Below are positions 7,804 through 16,945 of a stretch of 33,330 nt of DNA, in pieces. The stretch lies in the NCBI GenBank assembly GCA_964643615.1, contig CAZXTR010000006.1, forward strand, positions 1-33,330, given 5' to 3'. This stretch comes from CAZXTR01 sp964643615 (GTDB lineage: Bacteria; Pseudomonadota; Alphaproteobacteria; CAAHEQ01; UBA3637). The translations under genes and the position numbers were made by a program. The notes under the pieces are model-generated. The model saw nothing but the letters and a program-made list of their open reading frames with translations. It made no database searches and was not told the DNA's origin. Position 1 is the stretch's first letter. Each line of letters starts with the position of its first letter.

Positions 7804-8723
7804 ATACGACACGCACTCACATCCCTGTATTGTTAAAAGAGGTTATTCAATCTTTACACATTCAAAAGAAAGGCATTTATGTTGACGGAACTTTTGGAGC
7901 TGGAGGATATTCTGAAGCCATTCTAACCACTGAACCAACATGCCGTGTCATTGCGATCGACCAAGATGAAACAGCCATTGCTGCAGGAGAATATTTAAAG
8001 AACCTTTACAAAGGAAGATTAATATTGATTCATGGCCGTTTTGGGGATATGGAACGATTAATTAATCAGCCTGTCGATGGCATTGTTTTGGACATTGGCG
8101 TTTCTTCCATGCAAATAGACAATCCCGAACGTGGATTTTCTTTTCAAAAAGACGGTCCTTTAGATATGCGCATGCACCGAAAAGGAATGACAGCAGGAGA
8201 TGTTATTAATACGTTCAAAGAAAAAGAACTTGCTGACATTATTTATCACTATGGCGAAGAAAAGCTATCTCGCAAAATTGCATCAAAAATTGTCCAACGT
8301 AGGCAAGACCGTCCCTTTATTTCCACATTAGATTTAGCTCAAGTTATTCGAAATTGCACCCGAAATACAAACCAACGCATAGATGGGGCAACCCGGACAT
8401 TTCAAGCTTTAAGAGTTTTCATTAATGATGAATTATCAGAGCTGTCTCGTGGATTAAATGGCGCGAAAAACATTTTAAAGGATGGAGGCTTTTTATCGGT
8501 CGTTTCTTTTCATTCACTAGAGGATCGAATTGTTAAAGATTTTTTTCTTTCAAATAGCGGATATACGCCTAATCCATCTAAATATCTTCCAGATACCCCT
8601 AAAAAAGATATAACTTTTAACTTAATAACAAAAAAAGCGATTATACCTTCGGATGCCGAAAAAAAAGATAATCCACGGGCTCGCTCTGCACACCTCCGTA
8701 TAGGGAAAAGGATACGTTCATGA
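7800..8723 (+). CDS. rsmH: 16S rRNA (cytosine(1402)-N(4))-methyltransferase
   Basis: RsmH (MraW) methylates N4 of C1402 in 16S rRNA using S-adenosylmethionine. 307 aa, normal length. The start HIPVLLKEVI is typical; the SAM-binding GTFGAGGYSEAIL is near residues 31-43, followed by IDQD, DIGVSSMQID, the GPLDMRM segment and the late SFHSLEDRIVK motif. It starts inside the mraZ stop and its own stop overlaps the ftsL start (ATGA), giving a tightly coupled mraZ-rsmH-ftsL-ftsI unit. Confidence 0.97.
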   Translation: MNTTRTHIPVLLKEVIQSLHIQKKGIYVDGTFGAGGYSEAILTTEPTCRVIAIDQDETAIAAGEYLKNLYKGRLILIHGRFGDMERLINQPVDGIVLDIGVSSMQIDNPERGFSFQKDGPLDMRMHRKGMTAGDVINTFKEKELADIIYHYGEEKLSRKIASKIVQRRQDRPFISTLDLAQVIRNCTRNTNQRIDGATRTFQALRVFINDELSELSRGLNGAKNILKDGGFLSVVSFHSLEDRIVKDFFLSNSGYTPNPSKYLPDTPKKDITFNLITKKAIIPSDAEKKDNPRARSAHLRIGKRIRS

Positions 8724-9052
8724 AAAAAATACTTATGAATTGCATTTTTTTATTAACTGCGTTTTTCACCTGCACAGGTATGTTCATATTGAAATATCAA
8801 GTATTGGATAAAGAAAAGCAATTGGCTCGTTTACATCAAACTATTTTTCAAAACCAAAGAACGATTCACATATTAAAGGCAGAATGGACTCATTTGAATG
8901 ATCCTCAAAGAATCAGATATCTTATAACAAATTACACTCAACTCACAAATTTAAAAGCCAATCAAATCATTGAATTGAGTGATGTTAAATTAAAACAAGC
9001 TCCCATTCCCATGCACAAACCCATGGTTATTCCAGTCGTATATGAGGAATAA
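8720..9052 (+). CDS. ftsL: Cell division protein FtsL
   Basis: 110 aa bitopic division protein, called from structure and position. One membrane helix lies near residues 5-24, followed by a heptad-like coiled-coil stretch (about 30-60; YQVLDKEKQLARLHQ) and a short periplasmic tail with DPQRIRYLITNYTQL. FtsL sequences are poorly conserved, but a small protein of this design between rsmH and ftsI is expected. It forms a complex with FtsB and FtsQ that activates FtsWI septal synthesis. The DPxRI segment is common in alphaproteobacterial FtsL. Confidence 0.88.
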   Translation: MKKILMNCIFLLTAFFTCTGMFILKYQVLDKEKQLARLHQTIFQNQRTIHILKAEWTHLNDPQRIRYLITNYTQLTNLKANQIIELSDVKLKQAPIPMHKPMVIPVVYEE

Positions 9053-9054
9053 AC

Positions 9055-10788
9055 ATGTTCAAAAAGAAAAAAGAACTTCTTTATTATGTCGGCCAAGAAA
9101 TTCCAACGACATCCAATGATCGCTATCGTTTTTTGGACAAAACAACAATCAGCGCCTTAAAAACCGGGCGTTTTCGCATGCTATTCATCGCATACTGTTT
9201 CATTTTTTCCTTCGCAATTTTAAGTTTACGACTTTTTGAGCAAACGATTTTAAAAAAGAACACAATAATTCCTCACCGCACAGAACTATTAGCGGGAGAC
9301 TTGCCAATGAAAAGATCCGACATCATAGACCGAAACGGAACAATCCTTGCAACCAGCTTACCAACCGTCGATTTATATGTTGATGCTAGAGAAATTAATA
9401 ATGTTCAAAAAATGGCTGAAGACATTTTAAATGTATTACCATCATTGGATAAAGAAGATCTACTCAAACGCCTTTATTCGAAAACAAGTTTCAAATATTT
9501 AAAAAGGAATTTAACGCCAAAAGAACAATCCGAAATCAATCGCTTAGGTTATCCGCAATTGAACTTTACAGACGGAGAAAAACGAATTTACCCTCAGGGA
9601 TCACTTTTTGCGCATCTGATAGGATTGACAGATATTGATAATAAGGGAATCGCGGGGATTGAAAAATTTTTTCAAGACTCACTCACATCAAATAAAACCC
9701 CCTTACAACTTTCTATCGATATAGGCATTCAAAACATTGTCCGATACGAACTGAACAAAGCGATTGAAAAATTCAGAGCTTCTGGAGGTGCTAGTATCGT
9801 CATGGACACACAAAACGGGGAAATCCTCGCCCTTTGCTCATTGCCAGATTTTGATCCTAATTTACCCGAAACTCAGACAGAAAATAACATTTTCAATCGT
9901 GCAACGCTTGGCATTTACGAAGTCGGGTCCATCATGAAATTATTTACCGTCGCCATTGGATTGGAAACAAAGGCTATCACACCAGACGATCGCGTAGATG
10001 CAACCAAACCATTAAAATATGGACGTTTTGCCATCACAGATTACCAAGGGAAAAATCGTTTTTTAACAATTCCGGAAGTTTTAATTTATTCATCCAATAT
10101 CGGGTCGGCAAAAATTGCAGGAGCGGTTGGAATAGAAAAACAAAAAGATTTTTTATCACGTTTTGGTTTTTTGACACCAGTTAAAATTGAGCTCCCAGAA
10201 AAAGGACATCCTATGTATCCCGACACATGGAAAGAAATCAATGGAACAACTATTTCATATGGATATGGATTGGCGATTTCTCCTTTACACATATCGATTG
10301 CAGTCAGCGCCCTTGTCAACGATGGATTATACGTCCATCCTACCCTCCTAAAGGAAGGGAATGTAAACGAAGCCCAAACACAGATCATATCGACCAAGAC
10401 ATCACGTATTATGCGCCATATAATGCGTGCTGTTGTGGACATCGGTTCAGGGAAAAACGCCAACATTCAAGGGTTCCTTGTCGGTGGGAAAACAGGATCG
10501 GCAGAAATGCAAGATTTACATGGAAAATATGTCCAGGGATCTTTGCGCACGTCTTTTGTGGGTGTTTTCCCAATGGATGAACCACATTATGTTGTCCTTG
10601 TAATGCTGGAAAATCCTCAAAAAAGAAAGGAAGATTGGTATTTTAATACTGCGGGCTGGAACAGCGTTCCGACTGCGGGTCGTATTATTGAAACAATTGC
10701 ACCACACCTTGGCATCGCCCCAAGACTTGAAATTGAAAAACCTTCTTACATAGAAGTTGCCTACGAACAATACAAACACAAAAAATAG
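9055..10788 (+). CDS. ftsI: Septal peptidoglycan transpeptidase FtsI (PBP3)
   Basis: Class B penicillin-binding protein that cross-links septal peptidoglycan with FtsW. 577 aa. A cytoplasmic tail of about 40 residues and one membrane helix (about 43-63) are followed by the PBP dimerisation domain (starting near KRSDIIDRNGTILATS) and the transpeptidase domain. Catalytic motifs: SxxK in EVGSIMKL with Ser292, SxN as SSN at 346-348, and KTG at 479-481 in GGKTGSAE. The start is 2 bases after the ftsL stop. Nothing unusual for an alphaproteobacterial FtsI; no PASTA domains. Confidence 0.96.
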   Translation: MFKKKKELLYYVGQEIPTTSNDRYRFLDKTTISALKTGRFRMLFIAYCFIFSFAILSLRLFEQTILKKNTIIPHRTELLAGDLPMKRSDIIDRNGTILATSLPTVDLYVDAREINNVQKMAEDILNVLPSLDKEDLLKRLYSKTSFKYLKRNLTPKEQSEINRLGYPQLNFTDGEKRIYPQGSLFAHLIGLTDIDNKGIAGIEKFFQDSLTSNKTPLQLSIDIGIQNIVRYELNKAIEKFRASGGASIVMDTQNGEILALCSLPDFDPNLPETQTENNIFNRATLGIYEVGSIMKLFTVAIGLETKAITPDDRVDATKPLKYGRFAITDYQGKNRFLTIPEVLIYSSNIGSAKIAGAVGIEKQKDFLSRFGFLTPVKIELPEKGHPMYPDTWKEINGTTISYGYGLAISPLHISIAVSALVNDGLYVHPTLLKEGNVNEAQTQIISTKTSRIMRHIMRAVVDIGSGKNANIQGFLVGGKTGSAEMQDLHGKYVQGSLRTSFVGVFPMDEPHYVVLVMLENPQKRKEDWYFNTAGWNSVPTAGRIIETIAPHLGIAPRLEIEKPSYIEVAYEQYKHKK

Positions 10789-10796
10789 GATAAAAA

Positions 10797-13613
10797 ATGC
10801 GTTTATCAGAATTATTCAACCAGGCTCATTTAAACACAAAGATAACTCAAGATATCGAAATTAAAGGCTTGTCGTGTGACTCTCGGCTAGTACAAAAAGG
10901 CTTTTTATTTTTCGCTATTCAGGGAACACAAGAAGACGGATTAGAATATGTCCCACAAGCTATTCAAAATGGCGCTATTGCTATTATCACTCAACAAAAA
11001 AATTTACAAGTCCCCATCCCCTCTTATCAAGTCCAAAACATTCGTTCTTGCATGGCATTAATGAGTGCTCGATTTTACCAACCTCACCCCAAAAATTTGG
11101 TCGCTGTAACAGGAACTAATGGAAAAACATCCTCTGTGGTTTTTGTCCGTGAAATATGGGAAGCCGTTGGATTAAAAGCGGCAAGCATTGGGACATTAGG
11201 CACTCAATCTGCAAATTTTTATTCTTATAATGGACGGACAACCTCTGACAGCATTTCAATTAATCAACAATTACAAATGCTTGCTAAAAATGGGATCACA
11301 CACGTTGCAATTGAAGCGTCTAGTCATGGGCTTGACCAAAACCGCCTTGGAGGACTATACTTTCAAGCATCCGCCTTTACAAATTTAACACAAGACCATT
11401 TAGACTATCATTTAACAATGGAAAACTATCTACAAGCAAAGATGAAATTATTTTCGGAAAGAACTGCCCCACACGGAACGATCGTTTTAAACGCAGATAT
11501 CCCACAATTTAACCGACTTTACACAATAGGGAAACAACAAAAATTTCGAATTTTAACTTATGGAAAAAACGGCAAAGAACTTCAATTGATAGAACAAAAA
11601 TTACATAAAACGGGACAAGAATTAAGCTTGGAAATTTTTGGGGAAAAGAAAACCATTTACTTGCCAGTTGCAGGTTCATTTCAAGGAATGAATGTTCTGT
11701 GCGCCTTAGGATTGGCTATTGGATCGGGCATTAACGAAAAAAAAGCATTAGATGCGTTGACCCATCTGGAAGCCCCCGACGGACGCATGGAGCTTATTGC
11801 CACAACGAAGAAAGGGGCTTCTATTTTTGTTGATTATGCACACACTCCAGACGGTTTAGAAAAAGCATTAACATCATTACGTCCTCATGCCAAAAATAAA
11901 CTGCACGTCCTTTTTGGGTGTGGAGGGAACCGCGACAAAAGCAAACGTCCCATCATGGGGGAAATTGCATCGCGTCTTGCCGACGTCGTCATTGTCACGG
12001 ATGATAATCCAAGGATGGAAGATGCCGCCTTAATCCGTCAACAAATTATGGACAAAGTGTATCATGGGATAAATATAGGAAACCGCGCTCAAGCCATTCA
12101 TACAGCCATTTGCAATTTAGGAAAAGAGGACGTCTTGTTACTGGCAGGCAAAGGGCACGAAGAAGGGCAAATAATTCAAAACAAAGAATACCCTTTCAAA
12201 GATAGATTACACGCTTTATGGGCAATTAAAAAAACGGAAAACACCCCCCTTTGGACAAGCCAAGAAATTGCAAAAGCCTTACACACCACATTCAATAAAG
12301 ACTTAACAGCATTCGGCGTATCAATTAACACCCGTACTTTACAGGCAGGCGATATTTTTATTGCTGTTAAAGGGGATTCTATGGACGGGCATGCCTTTGT
12401 ATCTGAAGCGCTTAAAAAAGGGGCTGTTTTATGTATTACTGATCACACTTTCGGAGAAAAAGACGTAGATTCCGAACGAATTTTAACCGTTCCTGACACT
12501 AAAAAAGCATTGTACCAATTGGCAGAATTCGCAAAGCAACGAAGTCACGCTACTCGTATAGGAATAACAGGAAGTGCAGGGAAAACAACCTCAAAAGAAA
12601 TGCTCGTCAACGCGTTAACTAATCAAGGACATATCCACGCCACTTATGGAAATTTGAACAACGAATGGGGGGTTCCCTTAACCTTGGCAAACATGCCAAA
12701 AGATACAGATTTTGCAGTTATTGAAATGGGCATGAATCACTTTGGAGAAATGGAACGTTTATCACGTTTAGTTGAACCACATATTGCTTTGATTACAATG
12801 ATTGGATCGGTCCATTTAGAATTTTTTAAAAACGAAGCTGAGATTGCACAAGCCAAAGCCGAAATTTTCACACACATGCCCAAAGGGATTGTTGTATTGA
12901 ATAAAGATTCACCCTTTTTCGATTTACTAAAGACACAAGCTATTCAAAAAGGCATCACATCAATTCATTCTTTTGGACAAAATGATCAAGCAGATTTTTA
13001 CTTAAAATCATATAAACTCTATGAGGGAGGGTCGACAGTTCGCGCTTTTTATAAAGGTCAAGAAATTAATTATTCTCTACTGTTTTCCGGGCTTCATTTT
13101 ATTTTGGATTCACTAGGGGTTTTGTCAATTATTCAAATTTTAAATATTGACATTCAAAAAGCCATCAACAATTTATCAAAAATGAGTCCCGTGCAAGGTC
13201 GCGGAGCCATTATACATGTCAAAAAAAATGGAACCGAATATACGGTTATTGATGATGCTTATAATGCGAATCCGAACTCTATGCACGCGTCCATTCAAGT
13301 ATTGGAAACATTCAAAGGTCGCAAAATCGCCGTCATAGGAGACATGCTAGAATTGGGGCAAAAAAGTGAACTTTTACATACTAGATTAATTGAAGATTTG
13401 GAAAAATCAAATGTAGATAAAGTTTACGCTGTCGGTCCTATGATGAAAAAAATGTATGACAAGCTTCCTCTTAAAAAACGAGGGGGCTGGCAAGAAAAAG
13501 CTGAATTATTACAATCAGAATTGTTGGCTTTTATTAAAACAGGTGATACAATTCTTGTCAAAGCATCTAACGGCATGCACTTGGAAGAAGTTGTCAAAGC
13601 ATTAACAGAATAG
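10797..13613 (+). CDS. murE/murF: MurE-MurF fusion: UDP-MurNAc-tripeptide synthetase and D-Ala-D-Ala-adding enzyme
   Basis: One 938-aa frame carries two Mur ligases. MurE spans about residues 1-477: P-loop TGTNGKTSS near 105, the TQDHLDYH segment, and DNPR near 403-406, the motif of meso-diaminopimelate-specific enzymes. MurF spans about 483-938: its opening PLWTSQEIAKAL, P-loop TGSAGKTTSKE near 590, EMGMNHFGEME and the late DDAYNANPNSM motif. The linker is only a few residues. The enzymes catalyse consecutive-type steps (adding meso-DAP, then D-Ala-D-Ala) in UDP-MurNAc-pentapeptide synthesis. In most relatives they are adjacent genes; MurE-MurF fusions are known, for example in Bordetella. 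Both halves keep their motifs, so both should work. The start has AGGATAAAA before the ATG. Confidence 0.96.
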   Translation: MRLSELFNQAHLNTKITQDIEIKGLSCDSRLVQKGFLFFAIQGTQEDGLEYVPQAIQNGAIAIITQQKNLQVPIPSYQVQNIRSCMALMSARFYQPHPKNLVAVTGTNGKTSSVVFVREIWEAVGLKAASIGTLGTQSANFYSYNGRTTSDSISINQQLQMLAKNGITHVAIEASSHGLDQNRLGGLYFQASAFTNLTQDHLDYHLTMENYLQAKMKLFSERTAPHGTIVLNADIPQFNRLYTIGKQQKFRILTYGKNGKELQLIEQKLHKTGQELSLEIFGEKKTIYLPVAGSFQGMNVLCALGLAIGSGINEKKALDALTHLEAPDGRMELIATTKKGASIFVDYAHTPDGLEKALTSLRPHAKNKLHVLFGCGGNRDKSKRPIMGEIASRLADVVIVTDDNPRMEDAALIRQQIMDKVYHGINIGNRAQAIHTAICNLGKEDVLLLAGKGHEEGQIIQNKEYPFKDRLHALWAIKKTENTPLWTSQEIAKALHTTFNKDLTAFGVSINTRTLQAGDIFIAVKGDSMDGHAFVSEALKKGAVLCITDHTFGEKDVDSERILTVPDTKKALYQLAEFAKQRSHATRIGITGSAGKTTSKEMLVNALTNQGHIHATYGNLNNEWGVPLTLANMPKDTDFAVIEMGMNHFGEMERLSRLVEPHIALITMIGSVHLEFFKNEAEIAQAKAEIFTHMPKGIVVLNKDSPFFDLLKTQAIQKGITSIHSFGQNDQADFYLKSYKLYEGGSTVRAFYKGQEINYSLLFSGLHFILDSLGVLSIIQILNIDIQKAINNLSKMSPVQGRGAIIHVKKNGTEYTVIDDAYNANPNSMHASIQVLETFKGRKIAVIGDMLELGQKSELLHTRLIEDLEKSNVDKVYAVGPMMKKMYDKLPLKKRGGWQEKAELLQSELLAFIKTGDTILVKASNGMHLEEVVKALTE

Positions 13614-13621
13614 GGGAAAAT

Positions 13622-14707
13622 ATGTTATATTTACTTTTATACCCATTTTCAGATTGTTTTAAAATATTGAATCTTTTAAAGTATCAAAGTTTCAGAACTG
13701 GGGCGGCTATTTTAACGGCTTTATTTATTTGTTTTATTTTCGGTCCCTTTTTTATCCGTCTTTTAAAAAAGAAACAAAGCCAAGGACAACCCATTCGCAC
13801 GAACGGCCCCGAAACACATCTGAAAAAACAAGGCACACCAACAATGGGCGGGGTAATGATTTTAACTGCGCTCTTTACATCTGTTTTATTATGGGCGAAT
13901 TTATCCAACCCTTATATTTGGGTCGTTTTATTTGTGACGGCAATCTATGGAGTTTTAGGATTTATTGATGATTTTTTAAAGGTTATCAAACACAATCACA
14001 ATGGGATTTCTGGACGTAAAAAATTATTTTGGCAAGGCTTGACAGGTGCTTTGGCCGTTTTTGCAATTATGTATTTTGAAACACCGGATATGGCGTCTCA
14101 ACTTACCTTTCCTTTTTTTAAAAATTTATTATTAGATTTGGGTTATTTTTATATTGTTTGGGGTGTCCTAGTTATTGTAGGTTCATCAAACGCCGTCAAT
14201 TTAACAGATGGATTAGATGGACTTGTTTCTGTTCCTTTGATTGTGGCGAATCTTACTTTTTTAATCATTGTTTATCTTGCAGGAAATGCCATTTTTGCCA
14301 ATTATTTGCAAATTCACTATATCCCAGGTATCGGAGAATTAGCCATTTTTTGTGGTGCCCTTATAGGCGCATTATTAGGCTTTTTATGGTTCAATGCTCA
14401 TCCTGCAGAAATTTTTATGGGAGATACGGGTTCTTTAGCATTAGGGGGTGCTTTAGGAACACTTGCCGTTGCATCGAAACAAGAATTAGTATTAGCCATT
14501 GTAGGAGGGATTTTCGTGATTGAAGCATTGTCGGATATTTTGCAAGTAGGGTCTTATAAACTACGCAAAAAAAGAATTTTTTTAATGGCACCGATACACC
14601 ATCACTTTGAAAAGAAAGGCTGGCCGGAAACAAAGGTAGTTATTCGTTTTTGGATTGTTTCTATTGTGTTAGCATTAATCGGCCTTTCAACATTAAAGAT
14701 AAGATAG
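13622..14707 (+). CDS. mraY: Phospho-MurNAc-pentapeptide translocase
   Basis: MraY transfers phospho-MurNAc-pentapeptide to undecaprenyl phosphate, making lipid I in the inner membrane. 361 aa with about ten membrane segments. Family motifs: TPTMGGVMIL, the metal-binding FIDDFLK, NAVNLTDGLDGL, and the cytoplasmic loop MAPIHHHFEKKGWPETKVV. It begins 8 bases after murE-murF with GGGGA as ribosome site. Its stop is followed after 4 bases by ftsW; the usual murD gene between them is missing with no spare DNA left. Confidence 0.97.
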   Translation: MLYLLLYPFSDCFKILNLLKYQSFRTGAAILTALFICFIFGPFFIRLLKKKQSQGQPIRTNGPETHLKKQGTPTMGGVMILTALFTSVLLWANLSNPYIWVVLFVTAIYGVLGFIDDFLKVIKHNHNGISGRKKLFWQGLTGALAVFAIMYFETPDMASQLTFPFFKNLLLDLGYFYIVWGVLVIVGSSNAVNLTDGLDGLVSVPLIVANLTFLIIVYLAGNAIFANYLQIHYIPGIGELAIFCGALIGALLGFLWFNAHPAEIFMGDTGSLALGGALGTLAVASKQELVLAIVGGIFVIEALSDILQVGSYKLRKKRIFLMAPIHHHFEKKGWPETKVVIRFWIVSIVLALIGLSTLKIR

Positions 14708-14711
14708 AACT

Positions 14712-15851
14712 ATGAAAAAACGCATTCCCAATTGGCAACAAATCAAACTTTTTTTAGCCGAATGGTGGCGAACATTAGACAGATCACTTTTATGGTCCAT
14801 TTTCGCATTAATTTTATGCGGGATTTTTTTGACATTTTCCGCAAGCCCAAGCGTTGCTGAACGCATTTTAAAAGTACGCGATACATTTTTCTTTGTTAAA
14901 CGACAACTTTTCTTTTTAGTCCCTTCTATTTTTTTAATGCTTTTTATTTCTATGTTGAACCCAAAACAAATTCGACGGGGTTCAATGATCATGTTAATAG
15001 TATCTTTTGTTTTATTAATTCTTACCTTATTTGTAGGAATGGAAGTCAAAGGAGCGAAACGTTGGATTTTTTTTCCTGGAGGTTCTATTCAGCCATCAGA
15101 ATTCATGAAGCCTGCTTTTGCTGTCGTTTGCGCATGGATTTTTGCATCTGGTCGATTAATTGAAAAGTTTCCAGGAGTCCGTATTGCGGCGGTTCTTTAC
15201 TTTAGTGTTGTTATTTTATTATTATTACAACCAGACATCGGCATGACAATCACCATCAGTACGATTTGGGGCAGTCAATTATTTTTAGCCGGGCTTTCCA
15301 TGCTCTGGGTTTTTGTAATTGGTGCACTCGGAATCACGGCCTTTTTCGGCGCTTATTTCATCTTCCCTCATGTACAAAGCCGTATCGACCGTTTTTTAAA
15401 CCCAGAAACAGGCGACATATTTCAAATTAAAACATCTTTAGAAGCCTTCCATAATGGGGGTTGGTTTGGTCGAGGCCCCGGGGAAGGCATTCTCAAGACA
15501 AAAATACCCGACGCACACACAGACTTTATCATGGCAGTTGCAGCAGAAGAATTCGGATTTATACTTTGTGTGGGATTAATATTTTTATTCGCTTTCATCC
15601 TATGGCGAGGCTTTTGGATTATGTGCAAAGAAAAAAATTTATTTAATATGCTTGCCGTTGCTGGACTTTTGACACAATTTGGCGTACAAGCATTCATTAA
15701 TATAGCATCAACATTAAATGTGATTCCCACAAAAGGAATGACTTTGCCATTTATTTCTTACGGAGGTTCATCTTTATTGTCATTGGCTTTTGGATTTGGA
15801 ATTATTTTGTCGTTAACTAGGCGACATCCGACAAGAGGAGGACTAGAATGA
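14712..15851 (+). CDS. ftsW: Peptidoglycan glycosyltransferase FtsW
   Basis: SEDS-family polymerase of lipid II at the septum, working with FtsI. 379 aa, about ten membrane segments after a cytoplasmic start of about 30 residues. Family marks: LTLFVGMEVKGAKRWI with GSIQPSEFMKPAF, the LLLQPDIGMT segment, the periplasmic GRGPGEGILK with DAHTDFIMAVAAEEFG, and the late GMTLPFISYGGSSLL. The last bases overlap the murG start. Confidence 0.97.
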   Translation: MKKRIPNWQQIKLFLAEWWRTLDRSLLWSIFALILCGIFLTFSASPSVAERILKVRDTFFFVKRQLFFLVPSIFLMLFISMLNPKQIRRGSMIMLIVSFVLLILTLFVGMEVKGAKRWIFFPGGSIQPSEFMKPAFAVVCAWIFASGRLIEKFPGVRIAAVLYFSVVILLLLQPDIGMTITISTIWGSQLFLAGLSMLWVFVIGALGITAFFGAYFIFPHVQSRIDRFLNPETGDIFQIKTSLEAFHNGGWFGRGPGEGILKTKIPDAHTDFIMAVAAEEFGFILCVGLIFLFAFILWRGFWIMCKEKNLFNMLAVAGLLTQFGVQAFINIASTLNVIPTKGMTLPFISYGGSSLLSLAFGFGIILSLTRRHPTRGGLE

Positions 15852-16945
15852 AAGGCAACATTATCGTTTTAACTGCGGGAGGAACAGGGGGGCATATTTT
15901 TCCTGCCGAAGCTGTTGCAACTTGTTTAGCTAAAAGGAAATACCAACTTGTCTTTATCTCGGATAAAAGAGGCAATGCAATATCCGGAACATTAGGAAAA
16001 GTGCCCATACATTTTGTCTCAGCTGAAGGAATTGCTGGAAAAGGCTTTGTTAAAAAAGCCTTTGCGTCTTGTAAACTCTTATGGGGAACTCTCCAATCCA
16101 TGATTTTATTAATCAAATTAAAGCCAGCCTTATTGATTGGATTTGGTGGATATGCTTCGGTCCCTGCAACTCTTGCCGCAGAAATTTTACACATTCCCGT
16201 TATTTTGCATGAACAAAATGCGCTTTTAGGAAAAGCCAATCGCTTGCTCGCAAAAAAAGCACAACTCATCGCAACATCTTTTGACCCAACAGGAATGATT
16301 CCTTCGGGTATTGTGACAAAGAAAATAGGAATGCCTGTTCGATCTAGCATACTTAAAAAAGTAGGAACGCCTTATATTCCCCATAAAAAAGAATTTCATT
16401 TATTGATTATGGGAGGAAGCCAGGGGGCAAAAGTTTTTGCAAAGGTTATTCCAGAAGCACTTAATTTATTACCAAAAGAATTAAAATCTCAAATCGTACT
16501 TCATCAACAGGTTCGCGCAGAAAATATGGAAAAAGTAAAAGAATTATACAAAGATAGTTTGTTTAAAAGCATCGAACTATCCCCGTTTTTTGAAAACATT
16601 CAAGAACTTTTATCAATGGCACATCTTATTATTTCGAGATCTGGTTCTTCTAGCCTTGCCGAATTTGCGGCACTCGGTCGACCTTCGTTGCTTATTCCAT
16701 TGCCTACTTCGGCGGATAATCATCAAGTCGAAAATGCAAGGGTATTTACACAAAAAGGCGCTGGTTGGCTCATCATTGAAAAAGATTTTACTGCTGAAAA
16801 ACTTGCTACTCGCTTAACCGAGTTGATGCAAAACTCCTACACTTTGGAACGTGCCGCAAAATGCGCCTTACTCGAAGGCAATAAAAATGCAGCCAAAACA
16901 TTCGCAGATACAGTTGAAAATTTAATCAAAAAAGGGGCTAAATGA
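15848..16945 (+). CDS. murG: UDP-GlcNAc:lipid I N-acetylglucosaminyltransferase
   Basis: MurG converts lipid I to lipid II on the cytoplasmic side of the membrane. 365 aa. The N-terminal G-loop TAGGTGGHIFPA (residues 9-20), GFGGYASVPATLAA, HEQNALLGKANR, the second G-loop MGGSQGAKVF and the UDP-GlcNAc-binding stretch SRSGSSSLAEFAALGRPSLL are all present. The start overlaps ftsW by 4 bases and the stop overlaps murC by 4 bases. Complete and ordinary. Confidence 0.97.
   Translation: MKGNIIVLTAGGTGGHIFPAEAVATCLAKRKYQLVFISDKRGNAISGTLGKVPIHFVSAEGIAGKGFVKKAFASCKLLWGTLQSMILLIKLKPALLIGFGGYASVPATLAAEILHIPVILHEQNALLGKANRLLAKKAQLIATSFDPTGMIPSGIVTKKIGMPVRSSILKKVGTPYIPHKKEFHLLIMGGSQGAKVFAKVIPEALNLLPKELKSQIVLHQQVRAENMEKVKELYKDSLFKSIELSPFFENIQELLSMAHLIISRSGSSSLAEFAALGRPSLLIPLPTSADNHQVENARVFTQKGAGWLIIEKDFTAEKLATRLTELMQNSYTLERAAKCALLEGNKNAAKTFADTVENLIKKGAK

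Noticed and set aside
15817..16350. 177-aa minus-strand frame over murG
   Set aside because: Antisense to the MurG N-terminal motifs; a shadow.
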